A DNA stretch of 64,000 bases from Dendrobium chrysotoxum (taxonomy: Eukaryota > Streptophyta > Magnoliopsida > Asparagales > Orchidaceae), in contig CM034310.1 in the NCBI GenBank assembly GCA_019925795.1, positions 20,232,764 to 20,296,763 on the forward strand. Direction: 5' to 3'. The position numbers and the translations under genes were made by a program. Positions 12,296-24,900 of this stretch are shown in pieces; position 1 is the stretch's first letter, and each line of letters starts with the position of its first letter. The notes under the pieces were generated by a model. That model did no database searches. It saw nothing but the letters and a program-made list of their open reading frames with translations, and was not told where the DNA came from.

Positions 12296-12905
12296 TATTA
12301 GATATCTAAAAAATTTTACAAACACTATAACTTTTTTTCTTGCACGTATGATGACATCGAAGATAATTTGAGCTTTTGAGCAATATTTCTTTTTATTTGA
12401 ATATTTATCCATTCTTAGGTGGTTAGGATGATACTTTGTTGATTTTATATTGAGCCCATTTTTATTTTGTTATGGCGTTTGTTTATTATTTGGCTGAATA
12501 ATTGTATGGTGTTTTTTTTTTTTTGTCTTTTATCATATATTTATAAATTTTATTATAACAATGAAATCTAAAATTTTCAAAATATATAAATCAATAAATA
12601 ACGAGTCTGCGTTCTTCTTTCATTACTCCTTGCACGAGCCGTAGCTCTGCTTCTCTCTCGCTCTCGCTCTCTGAGGGCTAGGTGCGCTTCTCTTAACCAT
12701 CATCTTTTATTCCTGCATTTATTCACTTGGGCATCATCGGCGGTCATCTGCGGCATTCATTTATGATTATGATTTTGGATCATGTATCGAAATATCGATC
12801 CCAAACTTAGCTGATTAGAAATATTAGGGGTTCATTAAGTATGCTAATCTCTTTATGCTGACAGATTGCTTTTGGTTGTGTGGTCACTGAGATCAAGCTG
12901 CGATC

Positions 12906-15900
12906 ATGGAGATCACCAACGTTTCGGAGTATGAGGCCGCTGCTAAGGAGAAGTTGCCGAAAATGGTCTTTGACTACTATGCTACTGGTGCGGATGACCA
13001 GTGGACTCTCAAAGAGAACAGGGAAGCATTTTCCAGAATACTGTAAGCTTCTGGTTTCTTGCATTTTGTAATCTCTTTTAGTTTTATGACTGATAAAAAG
13101 AATCAAAACTGAAAATTAATCAAAATTTGTCTTTGTTTGTAATCAATTTGACTTGATTTTGAATTTCTTTTGAATCAATTCGATTTCAAGTTTTAATTGG
13201 TTCACTATAATTTAAAATACCACTAACAATAACTTATCTAAACTGGAATACATCTTTTTATGCATATCTTTTGATGTGAGTTAAATATTAGGATGTTGTA
13301 CAATCAAATATAAAAATTCAAATGTTAAAATATATAAATATACAAAAATTTTGTGGAATGCATTTTAAATCTCCCACCTTAATTTTAATTCAACTCGGAT
13401 TCGACTATTTTGAGTCTGGTTGGCCACGCTAAAATTATTTTGATTTCTAGTATAGTTTGAGTAGAGTTCAATTTGATTTTGAGTTGAGCCAAAGTAGCTT
13501 GAACTAGAATATGAGCCTAATCTCTCTATGGTGATTAAGGAAATGATGGTTTTTTAGTTTATTTATTTTGGAGCTGATAATTTTTTTGCAAACTGATTAC
13601 TTGTAGATTCTGTTAAAGTTTCCTGGAAGCTGTAAAAGCTTTTTGGGTCCCTCATAAGTGCATATAAGCAACAACAACATTACACTAGTGCAGTGGAAAC
13701 CTTTTGGTTTATTACATTTTAAACAGAAAACAGAGTGGCACAATTAAATAGGAATAAATTAAGAAGTAAATTTTAATGATTGTTGTTCCAAATATAAGCC
13801 TGAAGGCTTGTCAACTTGCCTTGAGGCTAGATAGACCCCAAACAAAATTAACTGTAGATTCTTTCTAATAAAGTAGAAATTATCTAAACCATTAAATTGT
13901 ATCTCAAATATATTTGAAGTTTTAAACAGATCTGTATCACCAAAGAAGTAACAGTATGAATATTGACTTGAAAATCTTTCTACTGCAAATTTAGCTAATG
14001 AATATTGAACGAAAATTTGTAAAAAATGGATTTCCAACACAACTAATAACAATCTGGGGAAGTGATTTATTCTTGTCTGTCAAAGAATGGCATATTGGCT
14101 TTACTAGGATTGTTATATAATAGTTGAACTATAGCATTGAATCCAGGGATCATAATTTAAAAATGTCACTCCCTTGATTGAAAATAGTTCTTGAGAACCT
14201 CTCCTTTTCATAATTTCAGCAAGATTTAAGTACCACAAGATGGGACTGCAGGAAATCGTAGACCTTGCTCAAGATTTACTGTGGCATTAACTCTTTTAAT
14301 GGCTATCACATCACCTTCATATTTTCAAACCTTCAGGCATTCCTTTTTGCCTTCACAATTAGACCAGTGTGGGGTTGCAGCCTCTTTTATTTTTTGCTTA
14401 ATGTTATTTTACTTTTTTGAATTAGTTGAGCCACAAAGTCAAGAGGGACGAATTGAGCATTGAACCCATGAATGTACTGATTGTAATGTAGAAGAATGGG
14501 CTACCATAAACACTGAAGATCGACTTCTTTCAATAGCTAGGCTTAGGGCATAATCTGGTGATTATCTGTTCTGTTGTGCTTTTAATTTTTAATTGTTGAC
14601 TTCAATAATCTTTGCTAGCAGTTTAACGAATTTATTTGTGTCAATAAATTTTTCATTGAATTTCGTCAACATGAGAAATAGTATGTATTTCTGTTGACCT
14701 CAAACGGATAAACAAAAAAAAGAATGAAATGAATTACCTCCGTCGAATCGCTGAAACCCCGCAAGATATCCCGCTGAATCACTGTTCATACGGCGCCGCT
14801 GCAGTCGTCCTGCATTCGCCTCGATCGTGTCCCAGCTTGAGTCGTTAAATACGACACTCCCACGCTCAGCTCTGGCAAGAACTCCCGCAGCTTCTCCCTT
14901 CCGCAAGCTCACACGACACTTCCACACTCGGCTCCTAACACGCAGGAATCCTCGCAGCTCCCACGACCGAACCCCTCAACCTCCGACTCCTTCCCCAGGC
15001 CGAGCCCAACCAGAGCCGACCCCGCCCCCAATCCTCATACCATCTCCTCCAACCGACATCTTGCCGGATCCCCTGCTACAGGCCGAAGCCCTTCCGACGC
15101 CGACTCCACAACTCCGATCTCCCAAGCGTAGAGAGAGAGAGAGAGAGAGAGAGAAGGAGACCTTCCTCTTACCCGATCTTAGCCGAAGGTCCCCTACTGA
15201 AGCCGAACTTCAGGTCCCGTCGCCTCCTCCCCTCACTCCCGTCGCCCTATACTCGCCAAAGTCCAAGCCGAACTCCTCAGACTTCTGCCCTAGTCCCGAT
15301 CCAAGGAGCGGAAGTTACGACCTTTTGAACAGAAGCAACTACTGGAGCTGCTCTCTGTGAAGGTAACTTTCTACCCTCTCATGCGCTTCTTCGGCCAAGT
15401 CCATCAAATCTTGCAGAAGAGAAGGAAATGAGGACTTAACTCTCTGAGAGAGGGTTTAGCAAGAATCATGCTCAAATTTCACATAAATCCTGTTCAAATG
15501 TCGCATAAATTTTGTAGTCTGATAATCCTAATCCTAATTGCGAGTAATTATTAATTTATTGTAAGTAATTAGTAATTAATTTTAACTAATTTTTAATTAA
15601 TTAGTATTAATTATAAATTGATTATTATTAATTGTAATTAAGTACGATTAATTTTAATTAATCGTAATTGATTAATCATTGATAATAATCAATTATTATT
15701 AATCTTAATTAATCATTATTAGTTATAATTAATTATATTAATTATTACAATTGATTATAATTAATAAAAATACTAAGAGAGGAGTGCTCCTCCCTCCCTT
15801 GCCTCGATCCACGAACCACCGCCGGTCGCCAAGGTATAACTTCCAAACTCTAAAAATCCGAGAACTCGTTCTCGTCGTTCGCGGCGGACCGGAAAACCGC

Positions 15901-18900
15901 CTATACACGCTTTCATAAGCGTGGTGGGATGGGACCCCGGTGCGGCGCCTACAGCGAGACGGGTAATCACCTCGAAATCCTATCCTCGGCGTTCGTGTCG
16001 AGCCGGCAAACCGCCTATACACGCTTTCTTAAGCGTGGTGGGAAGGGAACCCGGTGCGACACTTACGGCGAGGCGGGTAGACCCTATACACGCTTTTCTT
16101 AGCGTGGTGGGGATGATCTTAAGTACCCGTACCTGCGGGGAAACAAAATGCTTTTCTTTTTCAGGTACGTCGAAGACCCATACACGCTTTCTTAAGCGTG
16201 GTGGGGGATTGAAGATTCTACACGGCCGCGGTGTCCTCGAAAGAGGGCATCTACCATACACGCTTTCTTAAGCGTGGTGGGAAAGGCCCAGTTTTCCGTA
16301 ATTTCCCCTAAACGGGGGAGATGCCGGAATGCTGCCGAAATTTCGGGTAAACTTGAGATTGTACTTGGACCTGATTTGAACAAATTTGGACATTAAAAGG
16401 GACTTGTTTTTGGACTTAGATGAACTAAAACCTAAGCAAGTGTGGACATGAACCAAAACTAGAACTCAAATCAAATGGTAACGGACTGGATTGAAGTATA
16501 ATTGAACACAAGGAGCTTGCAAAATTCAGACCTGAACTTGCAGACCAAACTGGACCTGAACTCAAATTGGATCATATAGAACTTGATGTAAAATTGAACT
16601 TGAATGATTGAACTCAAGTAAGAATTTGAGTTGGATCACACGATACTTGAATGAATGTAGAAGACTCATATTGAGTTTGAACTCAAGAAAACCACAAAGA
16701 GCCTGACTTGAACGGAACTTGCAATTTGATTACAGAAAACAAAACATATGATTGCAAGGAAACTGGACTTAAATGAATATTAAGTGATGACATTAAAATC
16801 AAGTGGATTTAGATACAAGAGGTGAGCTTCATCTAAGATAAGAACTGCAGTCGAACAACGGTGGATCTAAAATTGAATGAGTTTGGACTCAAATGAGTTG
16901 CAAAGACCTGAGTTGAACCAAACCCAAATGAACTTGAACTCAGATGGGACTTGAGTTTGAGCTTGACATTGAACTGATGAATAAAAAGAAGGCCAACTTT
17001 GAGTCAGATTACAGTGAACTGAACTTGGGCTCGAACTTGTGAACCTTTGAACAGAATTTGGACCTTGAATTCAAGCAAATACTTGAGTTAGACCACAGGG
17101 GACTTGAGCTGAAATAATCATACAACGAACTTAATGAATGTAAAGGACTTATGTAAGACTTGAGTTGGGCTCAAGTTGAATTGAACTCGAACTTGAACTG
17201 AGTGATGTAACACAGAACAAGCAGAAGGGTTAAACATACGATAACTCTAGACGATGGATACTATAGTATTTTAGAGTCAACGCTGAAGAACATACAAGTG
17301 ACTAGAGCAATCAATTACAAACATGAGTAACTACGAGCAATTGTAAGAGCATCCATGGGTGAGTGTAGAAACTCTTCATATGTACAATAGCACATCTCCT
17401 ACAAACAAAGGTGGAGAATAAGTTTCATTATGCAAGGAGGATGGAAGAATTACAATGTTCAACATAACTCATACACAAGCAATAATTTGTCAATAGATAC
17501 ACATGAATACCTTAGCAGGTCATTGTAGAAGACATGTTATTCATTCAACAAGTTGTTGGTGAGCTAGTACAAGAGAATTGTACTGAATGTACTATCCATG
17601 AACAGATGCAAGGAGACTACAATAAAAGCAAACTTCTATGAATTGCTGTAGGAAACTCATCGTACATATAGTACATTACCTACAAGCGTATATGAAAGAA
17701 CTGTAGTGAATTCAAGCATCCATGGGTAAAAGCAGGAGATTCGTTAGTGCATTACGATTTCCTTGCAGTAAGCAACCAGTGCACGACAGTCTACCCGTAC
17801 AACACAGCAAACAGTTCAATCCCCAAGCTGCTACACTACGCCACCGGATCTGCAACCTTCGTACAAGCAGACAGAAGGCGTGTACAAATATTCCAAGAAT
17901 ACCCCCGCACATGTGCACTCTAATTTGTATACACATAGGTACACTAAAAGGGGAAAATATAATCAAACACCCGCATGGGCCCCGGCGAGCGTGTTATTGG
18001 TATACACGTGACGTCTAGGGATGCTGCGCGGGTCAATAGATTTGAACCCGATCCTCCTATGCAAGCAGATGGGAGTAGACAAGGTTCAATAAATAATTAT
18101 AAAATGCCCCCAAACACCTGCATGGGCCCCGGCGAGCGTGTTATTGGTACACACGTGACGTCTAGGGATGCTGCGCGGGTCAATAAGTGAATTCCAGTTC
18201 GAGTCCGATCCTCCCATACGGGTAGATAGGAGTCGACACGACTCGAACCATTAAATAAATATACGGTCGCGAGATCGACCGAGATATTTGTTTTATACGT
18301 TCATATTAGGCCTTCAAGGCCTATAATCAAGATAATTCACTAACAAGGGCATAAAGCCTACGAAACCCGATCCTCTGTCAATCACTAGACAGAGTCGACA
18401 AGGTTCAAAACACAAAAATATAAATAACCCCAGCACCCCGATGATGGCCGTGTTGAATGTGAATCTCAACCGGAGGGGTCCATTCCAAATATTTCAAAAT
18501 GCCTCCCAACTTCCCAAATTTCCTATAAAATCCAAAAACTCCACAAAAATTCCCAAAATTCCTAAAATTCAAAAATATTTAAAAATTGAAATCCAACTAT
18601 CAAATCGCTTAAAGCAAAATCCATCCATCCTCCGCAACAGTTTGCCGAGGTGGACAAGTTAAAATTTACTTCAGCTCGCAAAGAGCTAATGCCTGGTCGA
18701 AAATATCACTAGGATCCATTCTCAAACAATATCCTGCCAGCAAGGACGTGGTACGAGTCCTCTAACCGGCAGTTTCGCCGCCAAATGGCACTGCAGGATA
18801 AACGGTTATGACTCGGGGCCCTCTGAACCAGGTGGTCGCCGCCAAATGGCACCATTATATTATGGTTATGGCCAGAGCCCGTATGCTCCCCAATGGCATC

Positions 18901-21900
18901 AAATCCTTGAGATATGAATCAATAGGATATGATCGATAGGGCACAAAGCCCTCTGTTAGCTAAGGTGGATTTAAATTTGTCCCCTTAGGCAAATATTCAC
19001 CCCAGGTCTACAAGGTACCCTTGGACGAAGCAACCCATGGCTGCCGACAAGGATCCTTCTGTCAGGTTGGGTCGACTACCTCCTCTGACTAAGTAGACCA
19101 GGGACCACGATGGCCCGGGACGACGGAACCATGGGATCTTGATCGGGTCTATCATCCATTCCCCCACCATCTGCTTTGAGTGCTAAATGGTGAAAACTTT
19201 CAATTTTGAATATCAATCACTCATCCCTAAACTTCCAAATCCTATGCTGCTACTATATGCCAGATGCACGTATCTATACGTATCTGATCGATGACTAGCC
19301 TTAATCGAAAGTTCTCTCTCGTTATCGGGAGGGGTAATTAACTATAGGGGCTTGCGCTTATAGGAAACCAGAACTCAGATCATAAAGTCCTCACAAAATG
19401 AGGGCGAAATCTCTGGGTAGTGTCTTATCTACTATCTCATCTGCCTTCCAAAATTTACCCCGGAACTTAGTTCGTTAAAACTCCCCCCGTAGAAAGTCAA
19501 AAGTCGGGCGGAGGCCGGGGCCGAATTTTCGGAGCCCACAGATTTCTGGCGACTCCGCTGGGGAATGGTTTCTCTTTCCATCTTTGGCTAGTCATCTCAG
19601 TACTATCGTAGCAGTCAAATCAACGCAGATTTAAAATTTTGAATCTCTCAAAATGATCATTCAGTGAATCAAAATTTTGAATTTTCAAAATTATCGTTAA
19701 AACAAATTTATCAGGATAACGTATTTAGCAGTATTTTAAATTTATATTATTTGAATTTGCTCGCTAATGTTATCTGTTTTTGTTTTCTATTCTGTGCAAG
19801 TCTCTGCATTTTTGAAAGTGTGGGGTGATGTATCAAATTTTGATCACTAACCCTTACCTTTCATTTATGCAGATGGATCTACAGAACACACCAATGACTG
19901 TCCAGCTGGGACAAGGAGCCAGGATCCAACTGGCAAATGCTATCATTGAGACAGGGAATGCTGGAGCTACCATCCAGTTTGGTAGCATTGACTTCCCTGC
20001 TGTTGTTGAAAGGGCCACCACCATTCCTACAAATGGCAGAAATACTGAAAGGCCTGCTAGGAGGCCACACTCTGCTGGAACTACCACTCGTCGTGTGCAC
20101 ATGCCGGCACAACGACTTGCTGCTGCTGAAAATCCTCGTGGAAGGATCTCTGTGTTTGAACGGCTGTCGCAGCCAGAAATCCCGGCCACCAAAAGGGTTG
20201 TAGCCAGAGGAAGGATCTCCGTGGTGACGACGAACACCACACATCTGCCAACCGGGTTACCTGTACCCCTGAAGAACACTTCTGAGGCTTCCTCATCTGG
20301 AGGAAAACTAACGAGAAGACAGAGGAGGAAACTGAATGCTGAGCTCCGGGCTCAGCAACAATTCTCAACTCATCCCTCAAATCTGTCGGCCCAAGAGCTA
20401 GAAGCGAACATTCCTACCCGGAATGGGTTCACAAATTTGAAGTGGGTTAAGAGGAACAGCTCAACTGGGGAGCTGAAGAAGTCATTTTGGGACCGACAGC
20501 CTGAAGTCCCACCTCCTCAAAAGAAGAAGGAGCCTGAAACTCTCTCAGCTCGAGTCTACAGAGTCCTGAAGACCGTGAAGGAGAGAGGACTGAAAAAGAG
20601 AAGGTACCAGCGGCCACTGATGGTCGAAACAAGAAGAACTCCACCAAGAGAGCGTCTGTCTCTTGCTGTGAAGAGAAATGAAAGAAAATACACCCTGCAC
20701 GGTGAACATCGGGGCGTGACACCTGAATCTCGAGTTCAGGGATCCGCCGCCGAAAGGTCCCGGCGAAAAGGAAAAGAAATCTGGAGGCCAAAGCCTTGCA
20801 GAGAAGAAGATAATAGAAGAAAAAGAACTGATCTGGGCGTGACATCTGGTACTGCTTCCCGGAGATCCGCCCTCAGTTACAAACAACGTCAAAAGTGGGT
20901 CCAAAAGAAGGCCCACGATGACGCTCCTCCCAACGGTAGACACCTTGGAGAATCCTCCAGGGGATCCCGTCGCTCACCAACTCCTCCCAAGGAAGAGTCT
21001 AACTTCGACCGCAGCCCACGGGTCGAAGAGATCTTCCTGCCTAACCAAGAACCGGAGATCCAGTGGCGCCGCCGCTCGGAGATTCGAGTACTAGAAGAAG
21101 GAGAAGAAGATACGGGAGAAGAAAATATTGAAGAATACATGGAAGGAAATCTAGAAGAAAATATGGAAGAATACATAGAAGAAGACTTGGAAGAGGTAAA
21201 TAACACCTTGGACATGGAAGTGGTCTACATGGTGAGACACATCAATGTCGAAGAGGAGGCCTACTACGACGATGATGAAGATGACGATCGTTGGCAACCA
21301 CCGCCTAGACAAGTATATCGGCGCCGCCATGAAGCCGGGTCCACCACTGGCAGAGGTGTCCATTCCCAAGAAGAGCGAGAAGAGGCTGAGGATAATCCCT
21401 TTGCTGACGAGAACGTCACGCTCGCAGAAATGCAGAGACAAATGAAACGTCAAATGAGGGCCAAGGATAGGGAAATCTCTCAGTTGCATGAGAAAATGAC
21501 AGAGATGATGACCCAAATGACGGCAATGATGCAGATCATGCAGAGAAATGCTGCAGTTGGTTCTATGCCCAATCCTCCCCCTGATCCTCCAAACTTCCAA
21601 GTGCCGCAAGTCTCAGGAGTACGGGACACTCCTGAAGGTGGCCACGAGGCTCAGAATACCACTTGTCAGCCTACTCCGCAGAATATCGCAAGTACCTCCG
21701 AGCCTGTGACTGCTGCACAGCTTGAAGGGATCATTACAGAAAGGATCAGGGCTATTATAGCCATTGATCAGGCAGAAAAATTAGTGGGTAAAGGTCGCCC
21801 GTACCCGGCAGAGTATGATCAGGTGCCATACCCGAAGGGATATTCTGTGCCAAAATTCAATACTTTTGACGGCAACAAAAATCCCAGACAGCACCTGGCG

Positions 21901-24900
21901 CAGTTCAAAGCCACCTGCGGGAATACTGGAGGGAATGATGCTCTACTCTTCTGACAATTCGTTAGCAGTTTGACAGCAGCTGCTTTCGAATGGTACGCCG
22001 AACTACCAAATGACTCTGTAAAGACATTTGCAGAGTTAGAGAATATGTTCGTGAAGAGATTTGCCAGTGCGACCGAGAAGATAACGATCGCTGACCTTGC
22101 TCTGAATAAGAGAAAGAAGGAAGAATCAGTGACCAAATACATCACTCGCTGGCGTAACTTGAGTATGAAATGTGAACAACAGCTTGAGGAGGAGCATGCC
22201 GTACAGTTGTTAATGGGAAACATTGATGACAAAATGCAACCATTCCTGTGCATGGCTACTATTACCACATTTCAGGATTTGCTAGATAGAGTGGCCAAGT
22301 TTGAGAAATTGAACTTATCAAAATCAGAAAATTATTCTGATAAGCCTAAGAAGACTAAAGCCTCAGGTGCTAGAAGAGGTGAGGCTGACTCCATATTTTT
22401 CTCCAGAGCTGATAAGGAGAAGCAGATGACGTATAACGTAGACAAAGGCAAGCAGCCGATGCTATATCAAGAAAAGCCTAAGCAAGTCTACAACCCTAAC
22501 CCCCAGCCGAAGCTGATACTCGGGGGTAATGATAAACCACGAAATTATCAGGGCGGTGGAGAACGCCCGAGGCAAACAACGGGAACTGGTGATCGAACGT
22601 TCCCCTCCCTCAAAGATAAAATGAACAAAGAATATTCATTTAAAAGGGAAAGTGTTGCCAAGCTGTTTCGACAGGCGTTGAAAGCGAGTTTAGAACTGCC
22701 AGAGTGCAAGAGACCCGAGGAGTCAAAACATAGCGGCGACCCAAACTATTGCCCATATCATCGGGTGATGAGTCATCCAATCGAAGATTGCTATGTCTTC
22801 AAGGATTGGCTTGAAAGAAAATATCGAAGGGGAGAGCTCACATTGTCCGACAACGTGCTGACTCATCCCAGAAAAGAATCAACTCGGGTAGTTACGACTT
22901 CTTCCGTACCCCCGATTGAAGAAAGGAGAAAAGGGAAGAAGCCGATTCCAGAAGAACAGTGGGAGACTGTGGTCTCTAAGAAAACTGTGAAAATGTTGAA
23001 ACAGCTTGAAGAAGTTCCATGTGTAAAATGGAAATCTCCCACTGAGCCAGTGATAGACCCCAAGGCTCTACCTGTGGCACAAGCGTCTGCTTCTAAACAG
23101 TTTTTTAACCAAGCGGGCCCTTCAAAGTCTGGAAAGAAAAAGTCCTCCAAGAAGAAGACAAAACTAAAGAAGCCCAAGGAGAAGAAAACAGCAACCCAGA
23201 GGGTTATAGATAGCCTGGATGAGTATTACCAGACTGCGAGGCGTCCTGTTAAGCTTGCCGACTTTATGTCAGAGCTCAAGATTGACGAGGCAGAAGAGGC
23301 TGATGAGGATCCTCTTCCCACAGAAGTCTGTCGGGTCATTTCAGCAACGCCAATAACTCTGACAAAAGAAAAATATGTCAGAGAGATGATCGTTGAAACC
23401 TGTCTGGCAACATCGTCAATGGACTACAGCTCAGAGGAGGATCTGCATTTTCCAAAGACAGATGAATCTGATCCCGATATAGCGTCGCAGATAGGACATG
23501 TAAATCTAGGAGGTGATTCTGAGTCAACGAATGAATCCCTAGACGCGACGATGGCAGACTCTGAAGAAAATGCACCGTCAAATGAGTCTGATCCAGAAGA
23601 GATCGCTCAAGTGCAGTTGAGAAGTGGCAAGATACTACCACCTCCGCCAAAGAAAGGAATATCCAATAAGGATAATGGAAAAGCGATAGTTGTCAACGAA
23701 GACATTATCTCCGAGGATCCTAAGAAGAAACATACTCCAGTTAAGGGAATAGATTATAATATCTTATCCCATCTGAGGAAGATCCCTGCCCAGCTCAGCA
23801 TATACGATGCTCTGGTGATGTCCAAGGATCTTCGGGAGACTTTGATTCAGGCTCTCAAAGACCCCGAAAGATATGAGGCGTACTTCGCTGAGCGCAACCT
23901 GACTGAGGTCCTGCAAGCTCGAAATGAACCGTTCATCACTTTTACTGAGGACGACATGATGCTTGGGACGGCAGACCACAATCGACCTCTGTATGTTACC
24001 GCAGAGAGTGACGATCTGGTAATCAGTCGAATTTTGATCGACCCTGGATCCTCCATCAACCTCATGAGCTTAAAAGCGCTAAGTTCGTTGTGCCTCAACG
24101 TAGAGCACCTCGGGCCAGATAAGCTTATGGTACATGGTTTTAACGAAAAAGGGCAGAAAACCCTTGGATCGTTTATGCTACCTCTTGTATTTGGAGAATT
24201 CCATACAGAAGCTAAATTTCATGTGATTGATGCGGACACTTCATTCAAGGCGCTCCTGGGTCGCCCCTGGTTGCATGAGTATGGTATCGTCCCATCAACA
24301 CTACACCAGTGCATGAAGTACCTTAGGGATGGGGAAGAATTCAGGATCTCTGGTGATATTCAGCCCTTTGCAGTCCATGAAGCGACAGTCTATGAAGATG
24401 CGCAGTATTTCATGTCTAAAAAACCGAGGCTGTCAAACTCTCTAAAGGCTCAAGCATCTAACCCAAAGAGTGCAAAGCAACCTGAACAGAAAGGTGAGAG
24501 GAAGCAGTTGGGGAGAAAGAAGGCAACGCCGACTCTTCCCAAAGAAGCTACCACTGCCACTTCTAAAGAAAGGAAACGCGTACCTCACCTTGGGAGCGAC
24601 ACAGATGAAGATAATGTCACCCCTGCAAAATCCCAGAGGGTATGTCGTTCGATGGACGAATGGAGTAGGGAGGTCGCATATTCAAATGATGACTATGACT
24701 ACGACTCTATCTATATGAACACGGTACAAGAGGTATTCTCTAGAAGAATAGATAGCCTGTCAATCTCAGATAGCGTGCTCGTAGTCACTCGTATTCCCCT
24801 ACAGTATTTTAAAGAAATAATTCAACGAGATGTGCATAAAGTTGAAGAACTTGTAACCCTTTATCTGCCTCCAATCAGAAAGGGGATCGAGTCAGGGAAT

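Larger units (their letters stand above)
11196..12905 (+). promoter_or_regulatory. Upstream region and probable 5' UTR of the oxidase gene
   Basis: This lies between the old Tat LTR and the oxidase start codon. It holds a MITE (11784-11904), an AT-rich foldback (11960-12295), and a CT-rich stretch at about 12605-12680 (CTTCTCTCTCGCTCTCGCTCT) typical of plant 5' UTRs. GCTAG|GTGCGC near 12680 and GCTGACAG near 12864 could be the borders of a 5'-UTR intron. No transcription start can be fixed. Confidence 0.4.
14692..19540 (+). repeat. 5' LTR (4,849 bp)
   Basis: Starts TGTTGACCTC and ends GGAGCCCACA. It holds a (GA)n run at about 15128-15154, an AT-rich block of ATTAATT-type repeats at 15530-15770, the five-hairpin array (15906-16276), a stretch rich in GAACTTGAACTCAA-like words (16340-17220), two tandem G-box/C-box units (17970-18183) and a GC-richer 3' third. 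TATA-like stretches near 18415 (AAATATAAATAA) and 18524 (CTATAAAATCC) are candidate core promoters. The long frame at 14827-15360 is proline-rich low complexity and I do not call it a gene. Confidence 0.95.

Noticed and set aside
14700..14927. 75-residue minus-strand frame at the LTR start
   Set aside because: Overlaps the frame above, no recognisable domain or codon signal.
14827..15360. 177-residue open frame in the 5' LTR, identical in the 3' LTR (31405-31938)
   Set aside because: Proline/serine/arginine-rich low complexity, crosses a (GA)n run, no domain. Identity is explained by the LTRs being young copies of each other.
15906..16276. Rho-independent terminators
   Set aside because: Stems lack a following T-run and the context is a plant LTR.
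21952..21954. Programmed stop-codon readthrough in the Tat element
   Set aside because: The TGA falls inside the conserved Gag core rather than at a gag-pol boundary; a mutation is simpler.
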